Made by a program: the position numbers and the translations under genes. A stretch of DNA of 64,000 nt. It comes from Agapetus fuscipes (lineage: Eukaryota > Arthropoda > Insecta > Trichoptera > Glossosomatidae). Positions within the stretch are counted from its first letter, which is position 1. The number at the start of each line of letters is the position of its first letter. Location: positions 10,588,493-10,652,492 of the forward strand of contig OX637362.1 in NCBI GenBank assembly GCA_951799405.1, in the 5' to 3' direction. The notes below the pieces were generated by a model, which saw only the letters and a program-made list of their open reading frames with translations, was not told the DNA's origin and did not search any database. Positions 54,098-63,064 of the stretch are shown piece by piece.

Positions 54098-54365
54098 CAT
54101 ATCGCTCCCCCAGTTCTTGTTTATCGTATACACCAATCTTGTCAAATATGACTTTTTCATGCAGTTGTCTTATGAATCAAATTCTACACAATCTGAGCTA
54201 AGAAAAACCGTAAAACTCGATAATGTGAGATTTGTTTTAAATATTTTTTAAATAAATTTCCTGTTTGCATAAGACACATTGGTCCAGTACACATGCAAAC
54301 ATTGCTCATGTAAAATTTTCTAAATGGCGTATACGATAAACAAGAACTAATGCAGCGATATGTAG
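54098..54365. mobile_element. Inverted-repeat element (MITE-K), copy 1
   Basis: Ends of about 40 bp are inverted: left ACATATCGCT...AGTTCTTGTTTATCGTATAC, right GTATACGATAAACAAGAACT...AGCGATATGT. The interior includes CAAATATGACTTTTTCATGC. A second copy in the opposite orientation is at 57995-58255. Confidence 0.65.
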
Positions 54366-54909
54366 CTGGAGAGCTAAGGAGATGGACAAACGAGAGTGGA
54401 GGAGAATCCTGGATTCAGCCAAGGCCCATTCAGTGCTGTTAAGCTTATGATGATTATAGAGTGACAATATTTATCTGTTTTTTGTTTCTGGTGATTGGCA
54501 GTTATTGTAAGCTTTTGCTTCAAGATGACCGGCTGGACACTTTTTATTTTGCAACGACTCGATTGTCTCAAATTCACTTAATTTGTATGAATAGTTTGTA
54601 TTGAATACGGTGTCCGTATTAAGCTTTTTGAACCATTAGCCGGTACATACAGTCTTCGTAGAGCATACGTAGACGCTTCTCAAATCTACCCTCTACGCTT
54701 CTCCGGTGGCAATGGCTCTACGATAAAAAGGCTGTTCTGACAGAGATAGCTTACTGCAAACAGCAAGTAGAAAGTGGGAAGTAAACAAGAGCACGCAAAA
54801 GTGAGTTGTTAAAAGTACCTTTAAGTTCATATCGACAAGTCAAACTTTATATGGATTATTTTTTTTTTATGAGAATTATTATCAGTTTTTTATTTTTTTT
54901 ATTTTAATT

Positions 54910-54990
54910 TTTGTGCTCCGCCGGAAATCGAACCTACTAAGTTCCATATTTTACGAGTCCAAAGCGTTACCACTAGACTACGGGACGGAA
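54910..54990 (-). mobile_element. SINE-A head fragment
   Basis: Plus TTTTGTGCTCCGCCGGAAAT and ACCACTAGACTACGGGACGG are the reverse complement of the head. 54366-54909 and 54991-55264 are unassigned. Confidence 0.6.
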
Positions 54991-55264
54991 TAAAGACCGT
55001 AATCATCCTCTCGACTGTGATAAACAAGAGACCTTCATGGCGTTTTGCTTGTTTTATCTATCTTACCCGGCTTCAACTTGATCTTTTCTCCTACGATTCT
55101 ATGGAGAACCGTTGCGTTCGTAGTTTTTCTACCAAATTCAATGGAGCTTTCTTTTGAATCTGTAAATCATATTTCAAACAGTATAATACTTCTTTAATTC
55201 TTGATTACACACGGTTGTTTTATAAGCATTACTTTTCCATAGTAAAAACCTTTTTCTGGACACT

Positions 55265-55590
55265 TTTTTTTTTTTTAAGAAATCCTGTGCGGGAGACTCC
55301 CTAGATTCTAAAGACTCTAGGGGTCTATGACACTTGTTGTAGTGCCGCAGAGGTGTACGAGCTTGGTCGTCGCTACAAAGCGCCAATACTCAAGCAAGAC
55401 CCAGTTGCTGTGAGGCTGGATGGACCTTTGGTGACCGGTCATTGGTAAAGGCTTATGAATTTTTCAACCCAGCGAAGAGCATATTCGAAATATAAATGGT
55501 ATATTTTTGTGCTCCGCCGGGATCCGAATCCACAACCTTCCATTTACGAGTCCGAAGTGTTGCCACTACGGACTACGGACCGGTCCAAGA
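55265..55590 (-). mobile_element. SINE-A copy with LINE-III-type tail, full length
   Basis: Minus strand: head CTTGGACCGGTCCGTAGTCC (a short GTA duplication follows), B box near 55535, complete body, tail CTGCGGCACTACAACAAGTG to CCGCACAGGATTTC, and poly(A) at 55265-55276. It starts one base after the 5S rRNA-like sequence. Confidence 0.85.
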
Positions 55591-55591
55591 T

Positions 55592-55709
55592 GCCAACGAC
55601 ACGCGGTGTACCTGAGCGGTTACCCATCCAAGCGCTGACCACGCCCAATGTTGCTTAACTTCGGTGATCTATGGGAACCGGTGCTTTCAACATGGCTAAC
55701 GTCGTTGAC
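55592..55709 (-). rRNA. 5S rRNA-like sequence (probable pseudogene or SINE head)
   Basis: Minus strand gives a 118-nt sequence collinear with insect 5S rRNA along its whole length. It holds GATCACCGAAGTTAAGCAAC near 55642-55661 (the internal promoter/loop region) and GGATGGGTAACCGCT near 55615-55629, and its ends GTCAACGAC and GTCGTTGGC can pair as helix I. It differs from the usual sequence at several sites (for example in the CATAGATCACC segment and the loop after CGGTTCC). There is no T-run terminator: the SINE-A head follows at once. A lone gene or pseudogene cannot be excluded. Confidence 0.8.
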
Positions 55710-55820
55710 AGACTTAAGATTATTCATCATTTATTAGTTTGTATTTTAAGGTAAACCTTGGATATTTTATTAATAAATTCTGAGTTTGGTTTAAGTCAGA
55801 ATTACGGTCGTTTGACATTT

Positions 55821-56064
55821 TGACAATTATATTAATTTTTAAAACTGAACAATTTCAAAACTTAATTTAAATCGGATATTTAACGAACCGTTTAGCATAG
55901 TCCATCCCCAGTCGCCATACAGAGAGGATGTTCTCCTGAAGACGTCAGCTACGTCGCTGACGAAACGTCGAGAATGATATAAGTTCTCTCTAAACGGTTC
56001 GTTAAATATCCGATTTAAATTAAGTTTTGAAATTGTTCAGTTTTAAAAATTAATATAATTGTCA
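55821..56064. mobile_element. Palindromic hammerhead-bearing element
   Basis: Arms 55821-55894 and 55991-56064 (74 bp each) are exact or nearly exact reverse complements. The 96-bp centre carries the best hammerhead motif in the window. No coding sequence. Confidence 0.65.
55931..55974 (+). ncRNA. Hammerhead ribozyme candidate, complete
   Basis: Stem I TTCTC (55931-55935) pairs fully with GAGAA (55970-55974). Core CTGAAGA 55936-55942. One extra C (55943). Stem II GTCAGC (55944-55949) pairs fully with GCTGAC (55956-55961) across TACGTC. GAAAC 55962-55966 then GTC 55967-55969 gives a loopless 2-bp stem III and the standard GUC cleavage triplet. Very short stem III is the known form in Penelope-like elements, where cleavage occurs as dimers. 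Only the extra base between A9 and stem II departs from the textbook core. Confidence 0.7.
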
Positions 56065-56204
56065 TAATAAATTCTTTCTTGTCTATAATTCTTTACAGCT
56101 GCCCGGTTGTTTTCAGGCACTTGCACGCTATCTCTGTCAGATCAAACTAGTTAAGCCAGTGGCGTAGAGCTCAGCTGCATTATTCCAAACACTCGTAGCG
56201 TGGA

Positions 56205-56405
56205 TAAGTCCCGTAGATGGGGAGACTCGTAGAGAGGAGAGAGTCGTAGAGAGGAGGGAGTCGTAGAGGGAAGTGGGTCGTAGAGGGTTCCCCTTCTTAT
56301 CCCGGCGTAGTCAGCTTGCATTCTTCACTGTTTCACTGCAAGGGACGAAATAGTTGAAAACTAATTCTGCAGAAACAGTGTGAAATAGAGAATGTGTGTA
56401 AAATT
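56205..56405. repeat. GTCGTAGAG minisatellite and dispersed repeat
   Basis: 56215-56290 repeats (A/G)GTCGTAGAG(A/G)G about five times at roughly 17-bp spacing. The following part to 56405 matches 41128-41265. Confidence 0.6.
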
Positions 56406-56524
56406 GAAAATGTAAAGGAGAAAAATAATGAAGACTTATTTATAACAAACGTTTCGTTTATGTTGAGAGAGTCTTGTCGTTTGTTAGAAGTAATATTTTA
56501 TTTCTTTGTGTTTTCAGGCCATTT

Positions 56525-56705
56525 TGTAGAGTAATAGTTAACTGTGTGGACTCGTAATTGAAATTTCATGAGTTCGATTACCGGCGAAGGGCAAAAAAAT
56601 ATCATTTAATTTTTAATATATGCTCTTTGTTTGGATGGACCTAACAAAATTCCCTTTACGAAAGGTCCATTCAGACTTTCAGTATTTAAGTCTTGTTTGT
56701 ACAAA
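56525..56705 (+). mobile_element. SINE-A copy, decayed
   Basis: GTGTGGACTCGTAATTGAAA, GAGTTCGATTACCGGCG and GAAAGGTCCATTCAGAC in the SINE-A order. Confidence 0.55.
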
Positions 56706-56749
56706 AGGTGTTTCCTAAAACAAGTTTATTCTGTAGACGTTTGCTACGA

Positions 56750-56962
56750 TCTATAATCTAAGTTGCAATGATATATTAACATTCAAAGCTCATATTTAAT
56801 GCATGCCTACAAACAAACATGCGTAAGTTTGCGCTTACAAATGCTGAATGTGTATTAACAAATAAAAATCCAAACCTCAAATAAAAAGTACACCCTGCAA
56901 TTTTTGCCGACCTTCCCTGGAACAGAGGTGACATTTGCAAAGTGAACCATTGTTTACAGTAT
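56750..56962 (-). mobile_element. SINE-C copy
   Basis: TAATCTAAGTTGCAATGATA, CCCTGGAACAGAGGTGACAT and AACCATTGTTTACAGTATGG. Confidence 0.65.
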
Positions 56963-57403
56963 GGATGATGACTCTGGAGGAAATGAAAGAAGTATGTAAG
57001 GATAGAAAGAAATGGCGGTTGATCTGTGATGTTGGCGACTGGGATTTGTTAAAGTAAAATTGGTTTTATGATTAAGATTTTTATGTACATATATATATTG
57101 TTATTTATTGATTTTTAAAAATGTAATTTGTCACGTATGTTCCTTGACTTATAGGTTGTTATGCGGCTGACCACCCATACTGTAAAAAAAATGGTTCACT
57201 TTGCCAATGTCACCCCTGTTTCAGGGAAGGACGGCAAGAGTTGCAAGGCTTATGTTTATTTGAGATTGGGTTTTTATATTGTAGGTCCACATGCGGCATG
57301 TGTTAGCGCGAAATTATACATATCTGCTTGAGGGAATGCATTTAATATAAATCTTAAATGATATATATCTTTGCAGCTTAGATTAGATTAGATTAGATTA
57401 GAT
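56963..57403 (+). pseudogene. RTE-1 LINE 3' end
   Basis: ATGACTCTGGAGGAAATGAA encodes MTLEEMKEVCKDRKKWRLIC, the ORF2 end. The 3' UTR, SINE-C region and an ATTAG tail (57380-57403) follow. Confidence 0.8.
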
Positions 57404-57475
57404 GGTCAGCCTCATACCAACATATAAGTCAAGGAAAACGAAACGTCGAGAAAAATAAGTTCTCTACCATGGCTC
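57404..57475. mobile_element. SINE-C scrap joined to a hammerhead 3' half
   Basis: 57404-57436 is a minus-strand SINE-C 5' end (TCAGCCTCATACCAACATAT). 57437-57475 repeats ACGAAACGTCGAGAA and AAGTTCTCT of the 55.9-kb hammerhead element, but its core strand CTGANGA is missing. Confidence 0.5.
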
Positions 57476-57834
57476 TTCAAGTGTCCAGAATATTAATTTA
57501 TTTAAAATTATATTTTATTTTTTGAATATTTCAAACAATTTTAAAACAAGATTATATTTATTATTTTCATATCCGTTTACTTTTTGCGACATACGGATAA
57601 TCAAACCCAATAAGACATAAGTAGGTTCACATGCTTAGCTTGGCATATAAAAAGCCATGGTAATAAAAGAGTAGCCGTAAAAAATCCGAAAGACATAAAC
57701 TTGAGAAACCTTCATTGGCACTTTTTGTATTTATTTTATACCCGAGAGTTAGTATTCGCAAACAGCCACTTAAAAAACACGCTCAAACCCTGAAAGTAAA
57801 AAAGTAAGTAGATTTTATCTATGTAAGTCGTATA

Positions 57835-57992
57835 TTTACATTTGAAGTTCATATTTAATGCATGCCCATGCTTACAAGCTAAGTGTGTTAATGTGTAAGT
57901 TGTGCTGAATGTTAATTTAAAAAAAAAACAATTCTGAAATGAACACTCATTTCCATGGGCTGCAAATTTACCGCCCTTCCCTGTTATAAGGG
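57835..57992 (-). mobile_element. SINE-C remnant
   Basis: TTTGAAGTTCATATTTAATG, ATGCCCATGCTTACAAG and CTTCCCTGTTATAAGGGTGA; strongly diverged. 57476-57834 is unassigned. Confidence 0.4.
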
Positions 57993-57994
57993 TG

Positions 57995-58255
57995 ACAGAA
58001 CGCTGCCTTAGTTCTTGTTTGTCGTATACGCTATTAAGAAAATTTTACATGAGCAATGTTTGCATGTGTACTGGACCAATGTGTCTAATAAAAACAAGAA
58101 ATTTATTTTAAAAATATTTAAAAGAACTCTCACATTATCGAGTTTTACGGTTTTTTTAGCTCAGATTGCGTATAATTTGATTCATAAGACAACTGCATGA
58201 AAAAGTCATATTTGACAAGATTGGCGTATACCTACGGTAAACAAATTATAAGCAA
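57995..58255. mobile_element. MITE-K copy 2, inverted relative to copy 1
   Basis: AGTTCTTGTTTGTCGTATAC at the left and GGCGTATACC...GGTAAACAA at the right. The interior is the reverse complement of copy 1 (for example GCATGAAAAAGTCATATTTG). Confidence 0.65.
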
Positions 58256-58834
58256 AATTATTTTATAAGTAGAGCCTGCGTTGCAGTGAATAGTGTCCAA
58301 AGGACTGATCCTAAGTTGGACATTTTCTTGCTGTCTGCACAGTCATTGAAAAAGAGGATTTTGAATCTTGCAGGATTTGAATTTCATTTTTGAATCTCAT
58401 TTCTAATTTCTTTAATCATTCCCAATTCCTATTTGGTTTGTATTGCTTATTAATCATCATTGACGTGTTTGGTGAGCGCATTGTTTTTCTACTCCCTTCC
58501 CTTTCTCCTGACCTTTTTTTCCTTATCCCATCATGAGGACGAGATTTATTTTTTATTTTTTATTTTGTTTTGATTTATGTATTTCTTTGTTTTTGGTTTT
58601 GGATGCTGCTTCTTTTTTGTTTTTCTTTACTTTTTATTTATTTACCTGGCATAATTTGTAATTTAAAATATCAATTTGTAGAATACAGTAATAGGCGACA
58701 TGAATTGTAAAAAATATCTTATATATGTACAAAATTATATTCAATGCTGTTGTATTCTTGTTTAAATAATAAAAAAAAAAAAAAAACAAGAACTGGGGGA
58801 GCGAGAAGGGTTGGTAGGCACACAATAATTCTTA
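58256..58834. other. Unassigned AT-rich sequence
   Basis: No gene is seen. AAAACAAGAACTGGGGGAGCG near 58785 repeats the flank-plus-end of MITE-K copy 1 (reverse complement of CGCTCCCCCAGTTCTTG), so a terminal fragment of that element is probably present. Confidence 0.35.
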
Positions 58835-59590
58835 CCACTCACGATTTTTCTATTATCACTAACCACATCACTTAAATAAATTACCACTAACAAAGAATCA
58901 TGTTTTTTCAAGAAGCTTTTCAACAAGAAACTGAAAAAATTTCCACTAATTATTATCAATCACTAACATCTTACCACTCATAACGTACCACATGTCACTC
59001 ACAATTCATCAATTAACAGTCAACACTTAAGACTTACCACATATAACTAATCACTCACCACTTATGAGTACCTAAATGTAAATCTAAATTTAATCGGCAA
59101 AGATAATATGATTCAAGATTCATATAAAACGCATTCCCACAATCAGACATGTATAAGTTCGCGCTAACACATGCCGCATGTAAGCCTACAATAGAAAAAC
59201 CCAATCTCAAATGAACACACACCCTGCAACTCTTGCCGACCTTCCTTGAAACAGGGATGACATTGGCAAAGTGAACCGTTTTTTACAGTATGGGTGGTCA
59301 GCCTCATACCAACATTTAAGTCAAGGAATACAATACCGCTATGACTTTTCACTTGATTGGTACTTACCAATCACCATCAACCACTTTCCACTTGATACTT
59401 TCCATTCACCACTAACCACTCATCACTTACCACTCACCACTCACCACTTTTCACTCACCACTAACCACTCATCACTTACCACTCACCACTTACCACTAAC
59501 CATTTTTCACTTGATAGATACTTACCAAAACCAACAAACACCTTTTATTATACTCACCAGTTATCACTTACCACTTGCTACTAACTCATC
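58835..59590. repeat. ACCACT-rich minisatellite split by a SINE-C
   Basis: 58835-59070 and 59345-59590 are both dominated by variants of ACTTACCACT and CACTCACCACT, with a longer duplicated block (ACTAACCACTCATCACTTAC) at 59409 and 59459. The SINE-C between them is listed separately. Confidence 0.65.
59080..59328 (-). mobile_element. SINE-C copy
   Basis: AAATCTAAATTTAATCGGCA, TTGAAACAGGGATGACATTG and TTTAAGTCAAGGAATACAAT. 59591-59929 has no further feature. Confidence 0.7.
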
Positions 59591-59929
59591 AGATTTCTTC
59601 ACGTACAGCAAACTTGAAGTGACAATCCTGGGCGGCAGAATGGCTCGCCCCCTTTTGAGTCACTCTCTCAGTGTATTATCCTTAAACTCCACGGCCACCT
59701 AAAGAAGTCTCCTCCTATTTGCTATTCGCATGGGGTAAGTGGAGAGTATCGGGAGACGTACCTACAGGGTGGTCCAGCAAGGTGCGACACATTTTACATA
59801 GACGTGACCAAAGCTAACTATGAAGATCAGAGGTCATTCAAACTCTAAGCTGTGTATTTTTTTTGTGCATAGATTAAAAAATAAATCAATGACTTTTGGA
59901 CTGCTTCTGTTTTTTTTTCTTACAAATGA

Positions 59930-60345
59930 AGTTGCAAAGATATTGTCACATTGAGGATTCACGTTATGTACATGCATTTTCACAAGCAAACACGTATAAG
60001 TTTGCGCTTGTACATGCCGCATGTGAACCTACAACATAAAATCCCAAATATCAAATGAATATACACCATGCAACTCTTGCCGACCTTCTCTGAAACAGGG
60101 GTGACATTGGTAAAGTGAATCATTTTCTACAGCATGGGTGTTCAGCCACATACTAACCTATTAGTCAAGGAACTACACTTTTTTTTTTAAATCACAAAAA
60201 AATATAAACATCAAAACAAATACTGATAATAAAATTATAATTTAAAAAAAACCCTAGTCCTAGCAGCCAAGATGACAGACCAACCGCCATTTCCTTCTGT
60301 CCATCTTTCATTTCATCCAGAGTCATAACCTTTATACCGGATAAT
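59930..60345 (-). pseudogene. RTE-1 LINE 3' end including SINE-C
   Basis: SINE-C region 59930-60175, then the 3' UTR, CAAGATGACAGACCAACCGC and TCATCCAGAGTCATAACC (ORF2 end, with a small deletion). Confidence 0.7.
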
Positions 60346-60417
60346 ACGATAAAACTAAACGCCTATATTTATTTAAGCGCTCTTGATGTGGCTAGTCGTA
60401 GTGCCACTGAACGGCTG

Positions 60418-60545
60418 TAACTCTGTAACCATTCCGCTAGGGGTGGCCAGAGCCTCTGCAGAGTTGCCTCCATTTTTTCTTATCCTTACATACCTCTTTC
60501 AATTCCTTCATATCCATCACCTTTTTCATGCATTTTCTTCTTTGG
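60418..60545 (-). pseudogene. RTE-2 LINE 3' fragment
   Basis: Nearly identical to the ORF end at 5470-5590 (CATTCCGCTAGGGGTGGCCA, TCTGCAGAGTTGCCTCC). TGTAACTCTGTAAC on its outer side is the remnant hexanucleotide tail. 60546-60965 is unassigned. Confidence 0.7.
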
Positions 60546-60965
60546 CGATGTTGAAAATTATCTAATTATTGGTATTATTATATGTACAGATTAGTTGCAT
60601 TTTTTTCAACGGAAATTTACATGTTATCAATTTAAATGTATATATTTTTTTAAATCGTACTCGCGATAGATTGTTCCTGTCGCTCCTGTGAAAATACTCG
60701 GAGCGTCCGTCGCCTAGCTCCAGCCGCATTTATTTAAATTTTATTTCCAATACTGTACGGGAATTCCCCATCTGCCCACCGATAGAATTCAAATTTGATT
60801 AGGGTAGTCGACTACCCTAGCCCCCACTCACCCTCCCACCCTCCAAACGCCTTTATTGTTGCCCCAACACGCTCCGCAACCCTTATTCAGCGAGCTTGTT
60901 GCGACCCTAAGAAGTACACGGTGGTGCATGAGAAACGACAAGATATTCTATTTGATGGAATGTCT

Positions 60966-61165
60966 TATCTAAATCTAAGCTGCAAAGATATATATAATTT
61001 ATGATTCATGTTAAACGCATTTGCACAAGCAGACACGTATAAGTTCACGCTAACACATGTCGCATGTGAACCTATAATATAAAAACCCAATCTCAAATGA
61101 ACATAAGCCCTACAACTCTTGCCGACCTTCCCTGAAACAGGGGTGACATTGGCAAAGTGAACCAT
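60966..61165 (-). mobile_element. SINE-C copy
   Basis: TTATCTAAATCTAAGCTGCA, CCCTGAAACAGGGGTGACAT and ATTGGCAAAGTGAACCAT; truncated at the 5' end, where the next RTE-1 piece begins. Confidence 0.65.
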
Positions 61166-61184
61166 AATAATAGAAAAGCTTTTA

Positions 61185-61622
61185 TAAAGAAGGTTATGAC
61201 TGACTATGAAATGAAAGAAGTATGTAAGACGGAAAGAAATGGCGGGTGATCTGTAATGTTGGCGGCTAGGACTAGTGTTTTGTAGATTAGAATTTTTATT
61301 CTGTATTCGTTTTGATGTTTGAATATATTGTTTTTTGTGCTTCAAAAAATAGAACTTGTTGCGTATGTTTCGTGACTTATAGGTTGAAATGTGACCACCT
61401 ATGCTGTAGAAAATTGTTCACTTTGCCAATGTCCCCCTTGTTTCAGGAAAGTTTGACAAAAGTTGCAGGATGTATGTTCATTTGAGATTTGGGTTTTTAT
61501 GTTGTATATGGCATGTACAAGTGCAAACTTATACGCGTTTGCTTGTGAATATTCATATAATGTGAACCCCCAATGTTGCATATCTTTGCTACTTAAATTA
61601 GATAGATTAGATTAGATTAGGT
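61185..61622 (+). pseudogene. RTE-1 LINE 3' end
   Basis: AAGAAGGTTATGACTGACTA, GAAATGGCGGGTGATCTGTA, then the 3' UTR and SINE-C region to a TTAGATAGATTAGATTAGAT tail. Confidence 0.7.
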
Positions 61623-61734
61623 TACGGTTGAGCCATAGATTTGTTCTGTGTGAATAACACCATAGACATTTATAATGTTATTATTTATATTGTTAACGGT
61701 ATGTGTATTGCTGCACATTAAGGGTTTAATTTAA

Positions 61735-61832
61735 TAATCCATAATCTAAGTTGCAAGGATGTATTCATTCAAAGCTCTCAGATGTATGCCCACAAACAAA
61801 CACGTGTACAAATATAAGTCAAGGAATACGAG
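61735..61832 (-). mobile_element. SINE-C fragments
   Basis: AATCTAAGTTGCAAGGATGT, CAGATGTATGCCCACAAAC, then a jump to ATAAGTCAAGGAATACGAG: internally deleted. Confidence 0.55.
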
Positions 61833-61973
61833 CAATAAATAACATTTAAGTATAAAAAATAATAATAATTCCGGTTAATTTATTTTACACAATTTATTTT
61901 ATTATTTTTTACACATTTGGTCGATACACATCACAGTGGCTTGACTACTATTTAGCTCGACAGTAAATTATTT

Positions 61974-62340
61974 ATTTATAAATATTTAAAAATATAAATG
62001 GTAAAACATTGTTTTAATTCACTTTATTTTATTTGTTTATGCTCGAATATTTTCGCCTAATGAGGCATCTTCAAGAGCAGAATGGTTACAAATATATTTT
62101 TATAAAATAATTTTCAAAACAATTTTCAAAACAACTTTTTTTCCAAAACAAAAGCAAAATTCATAGACAAAATTTTTTTTTTAAACACAAATGTAAGATT
62201 CAAAAATGCATTATTGTTAGGTATAATGAAATTTAGGCGAAAATATTCGAGCATAAACAAATAAAATAAAGTGAATTAAAACAATGTTTTACCATTTATA
62301 TTTTTAAATATTTATAAAAATGGACTTTCACTGTGTTAAC
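61974..62340. mobile_element. Palindromic hammerhead-bearing element
   Basis: Arms of about 86 bp (61974-62060 and 62233-62318) are near-perfect reverse complements; the centre is 170 bp of AT-rich DNA. The right end ATGGACTTTCACTGTGTTAA is the shared terminal motif. Same architecture as the 15.4-kb element, which also has ...AAAGTGAATTAAAAC in its arm. Confidence 0.65.
62040..62079 (-). ncRNA. Hammerhead ribozyme candidate
   Basis: Read on minus: TGCTC (62079-62075) pairs fully with GAGCA (62044-62040). Core TTGAAGA (62074-62068), extra T (62067), stem II GCC (62066-62064) with GGC (62057-62055), GAAA (62054-62051), then ATATTC allowing an AAT/ATT stem III, with cleavage after the C at 62045. 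C3 is replaced by U opposite G8. Confidence 0.6.
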
Positions 62341-63064
62341 AGATCAACACTAAAAAAAAAAATTATTTATTTATTACTTTTTTTTTTAAATATGTAAGAA
62401 ATGGCTTGGGCCACGCACTACCTCGCCTTATTTACCTACACACATTAGGTACACATCTCCAGTAGGGATGGCCCCACATGTGTTCACAATTTTCACCCAA
62501 TAAAACCGGCATTAAAATGTCCAAAATTCCGGGGGCGGACCAAATAAAAATAAATAATTTCGCAGGCGTCATAAAATTTCAAAATTTAATTTGGCGTGTT
62601 AATTTTTTGACACAGATTCCATTAAATAAAGCCGTACCCAAATGGAATACTTTTATAAAAACTCTGGTATTTTTTTATTTTTATTTCTTTTGGTAATTTC
62701 GGCAAACCAAATAAATGGCAAAAGCCTCAAATAAATATTAAATGATGATGATTTTTGTTAGAATAGAAAAAATAGAAAATTCGTTCAAGGATTTTTTTTA
62801 AATAAAACTCTCTTGGTCTGTTTTGTTTTAATTATTATTGGCGGTAAAGCAATGGGTCTTGACCTCCTCGAGGAATTGCATCCACCTTTCCTTCTCCATC
62901 ACCTTTTGCCGCCAATTAGTCACGCCCAGAGCTAGCAAGCTCCTTTCCACCCCATCGCTCCATATCAGCTTCAGACTTCCGACACTTTTTCTGCCACTGG
63001 GTTTTGTAGAGTAGATCCTTTCTATTGTTGACGTATCGTTCTTTCTTTTGACTTGTCCAAAGCA
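62341..63064. other. Unassigned AT-rich sequence
   Basis: No recognisable gene; the open frame at 62478-62696 lacks motifs and its composition is that of the surroundings. 62870-63060 is somewhat GC-richer and might be a decayed coding or LINE fragment. Confidence 0.3.

Noticed and set aside
7337..57403. ATTAG/TCTAA pentanucleotide runs as telomere-like repeats
   Set aside because: TTAGG-type arrays would be TTAGG; these are TTAGA units, short, and always at the 3' end of RTE-1 or SINE-C, so they are element tails.
59340..59590. ACCACT-rich repeats as a CRISPR array
   Set aside because: There are no regular repeat-spacer units and the context is an insect intron; it is a degenerate minisatellite.
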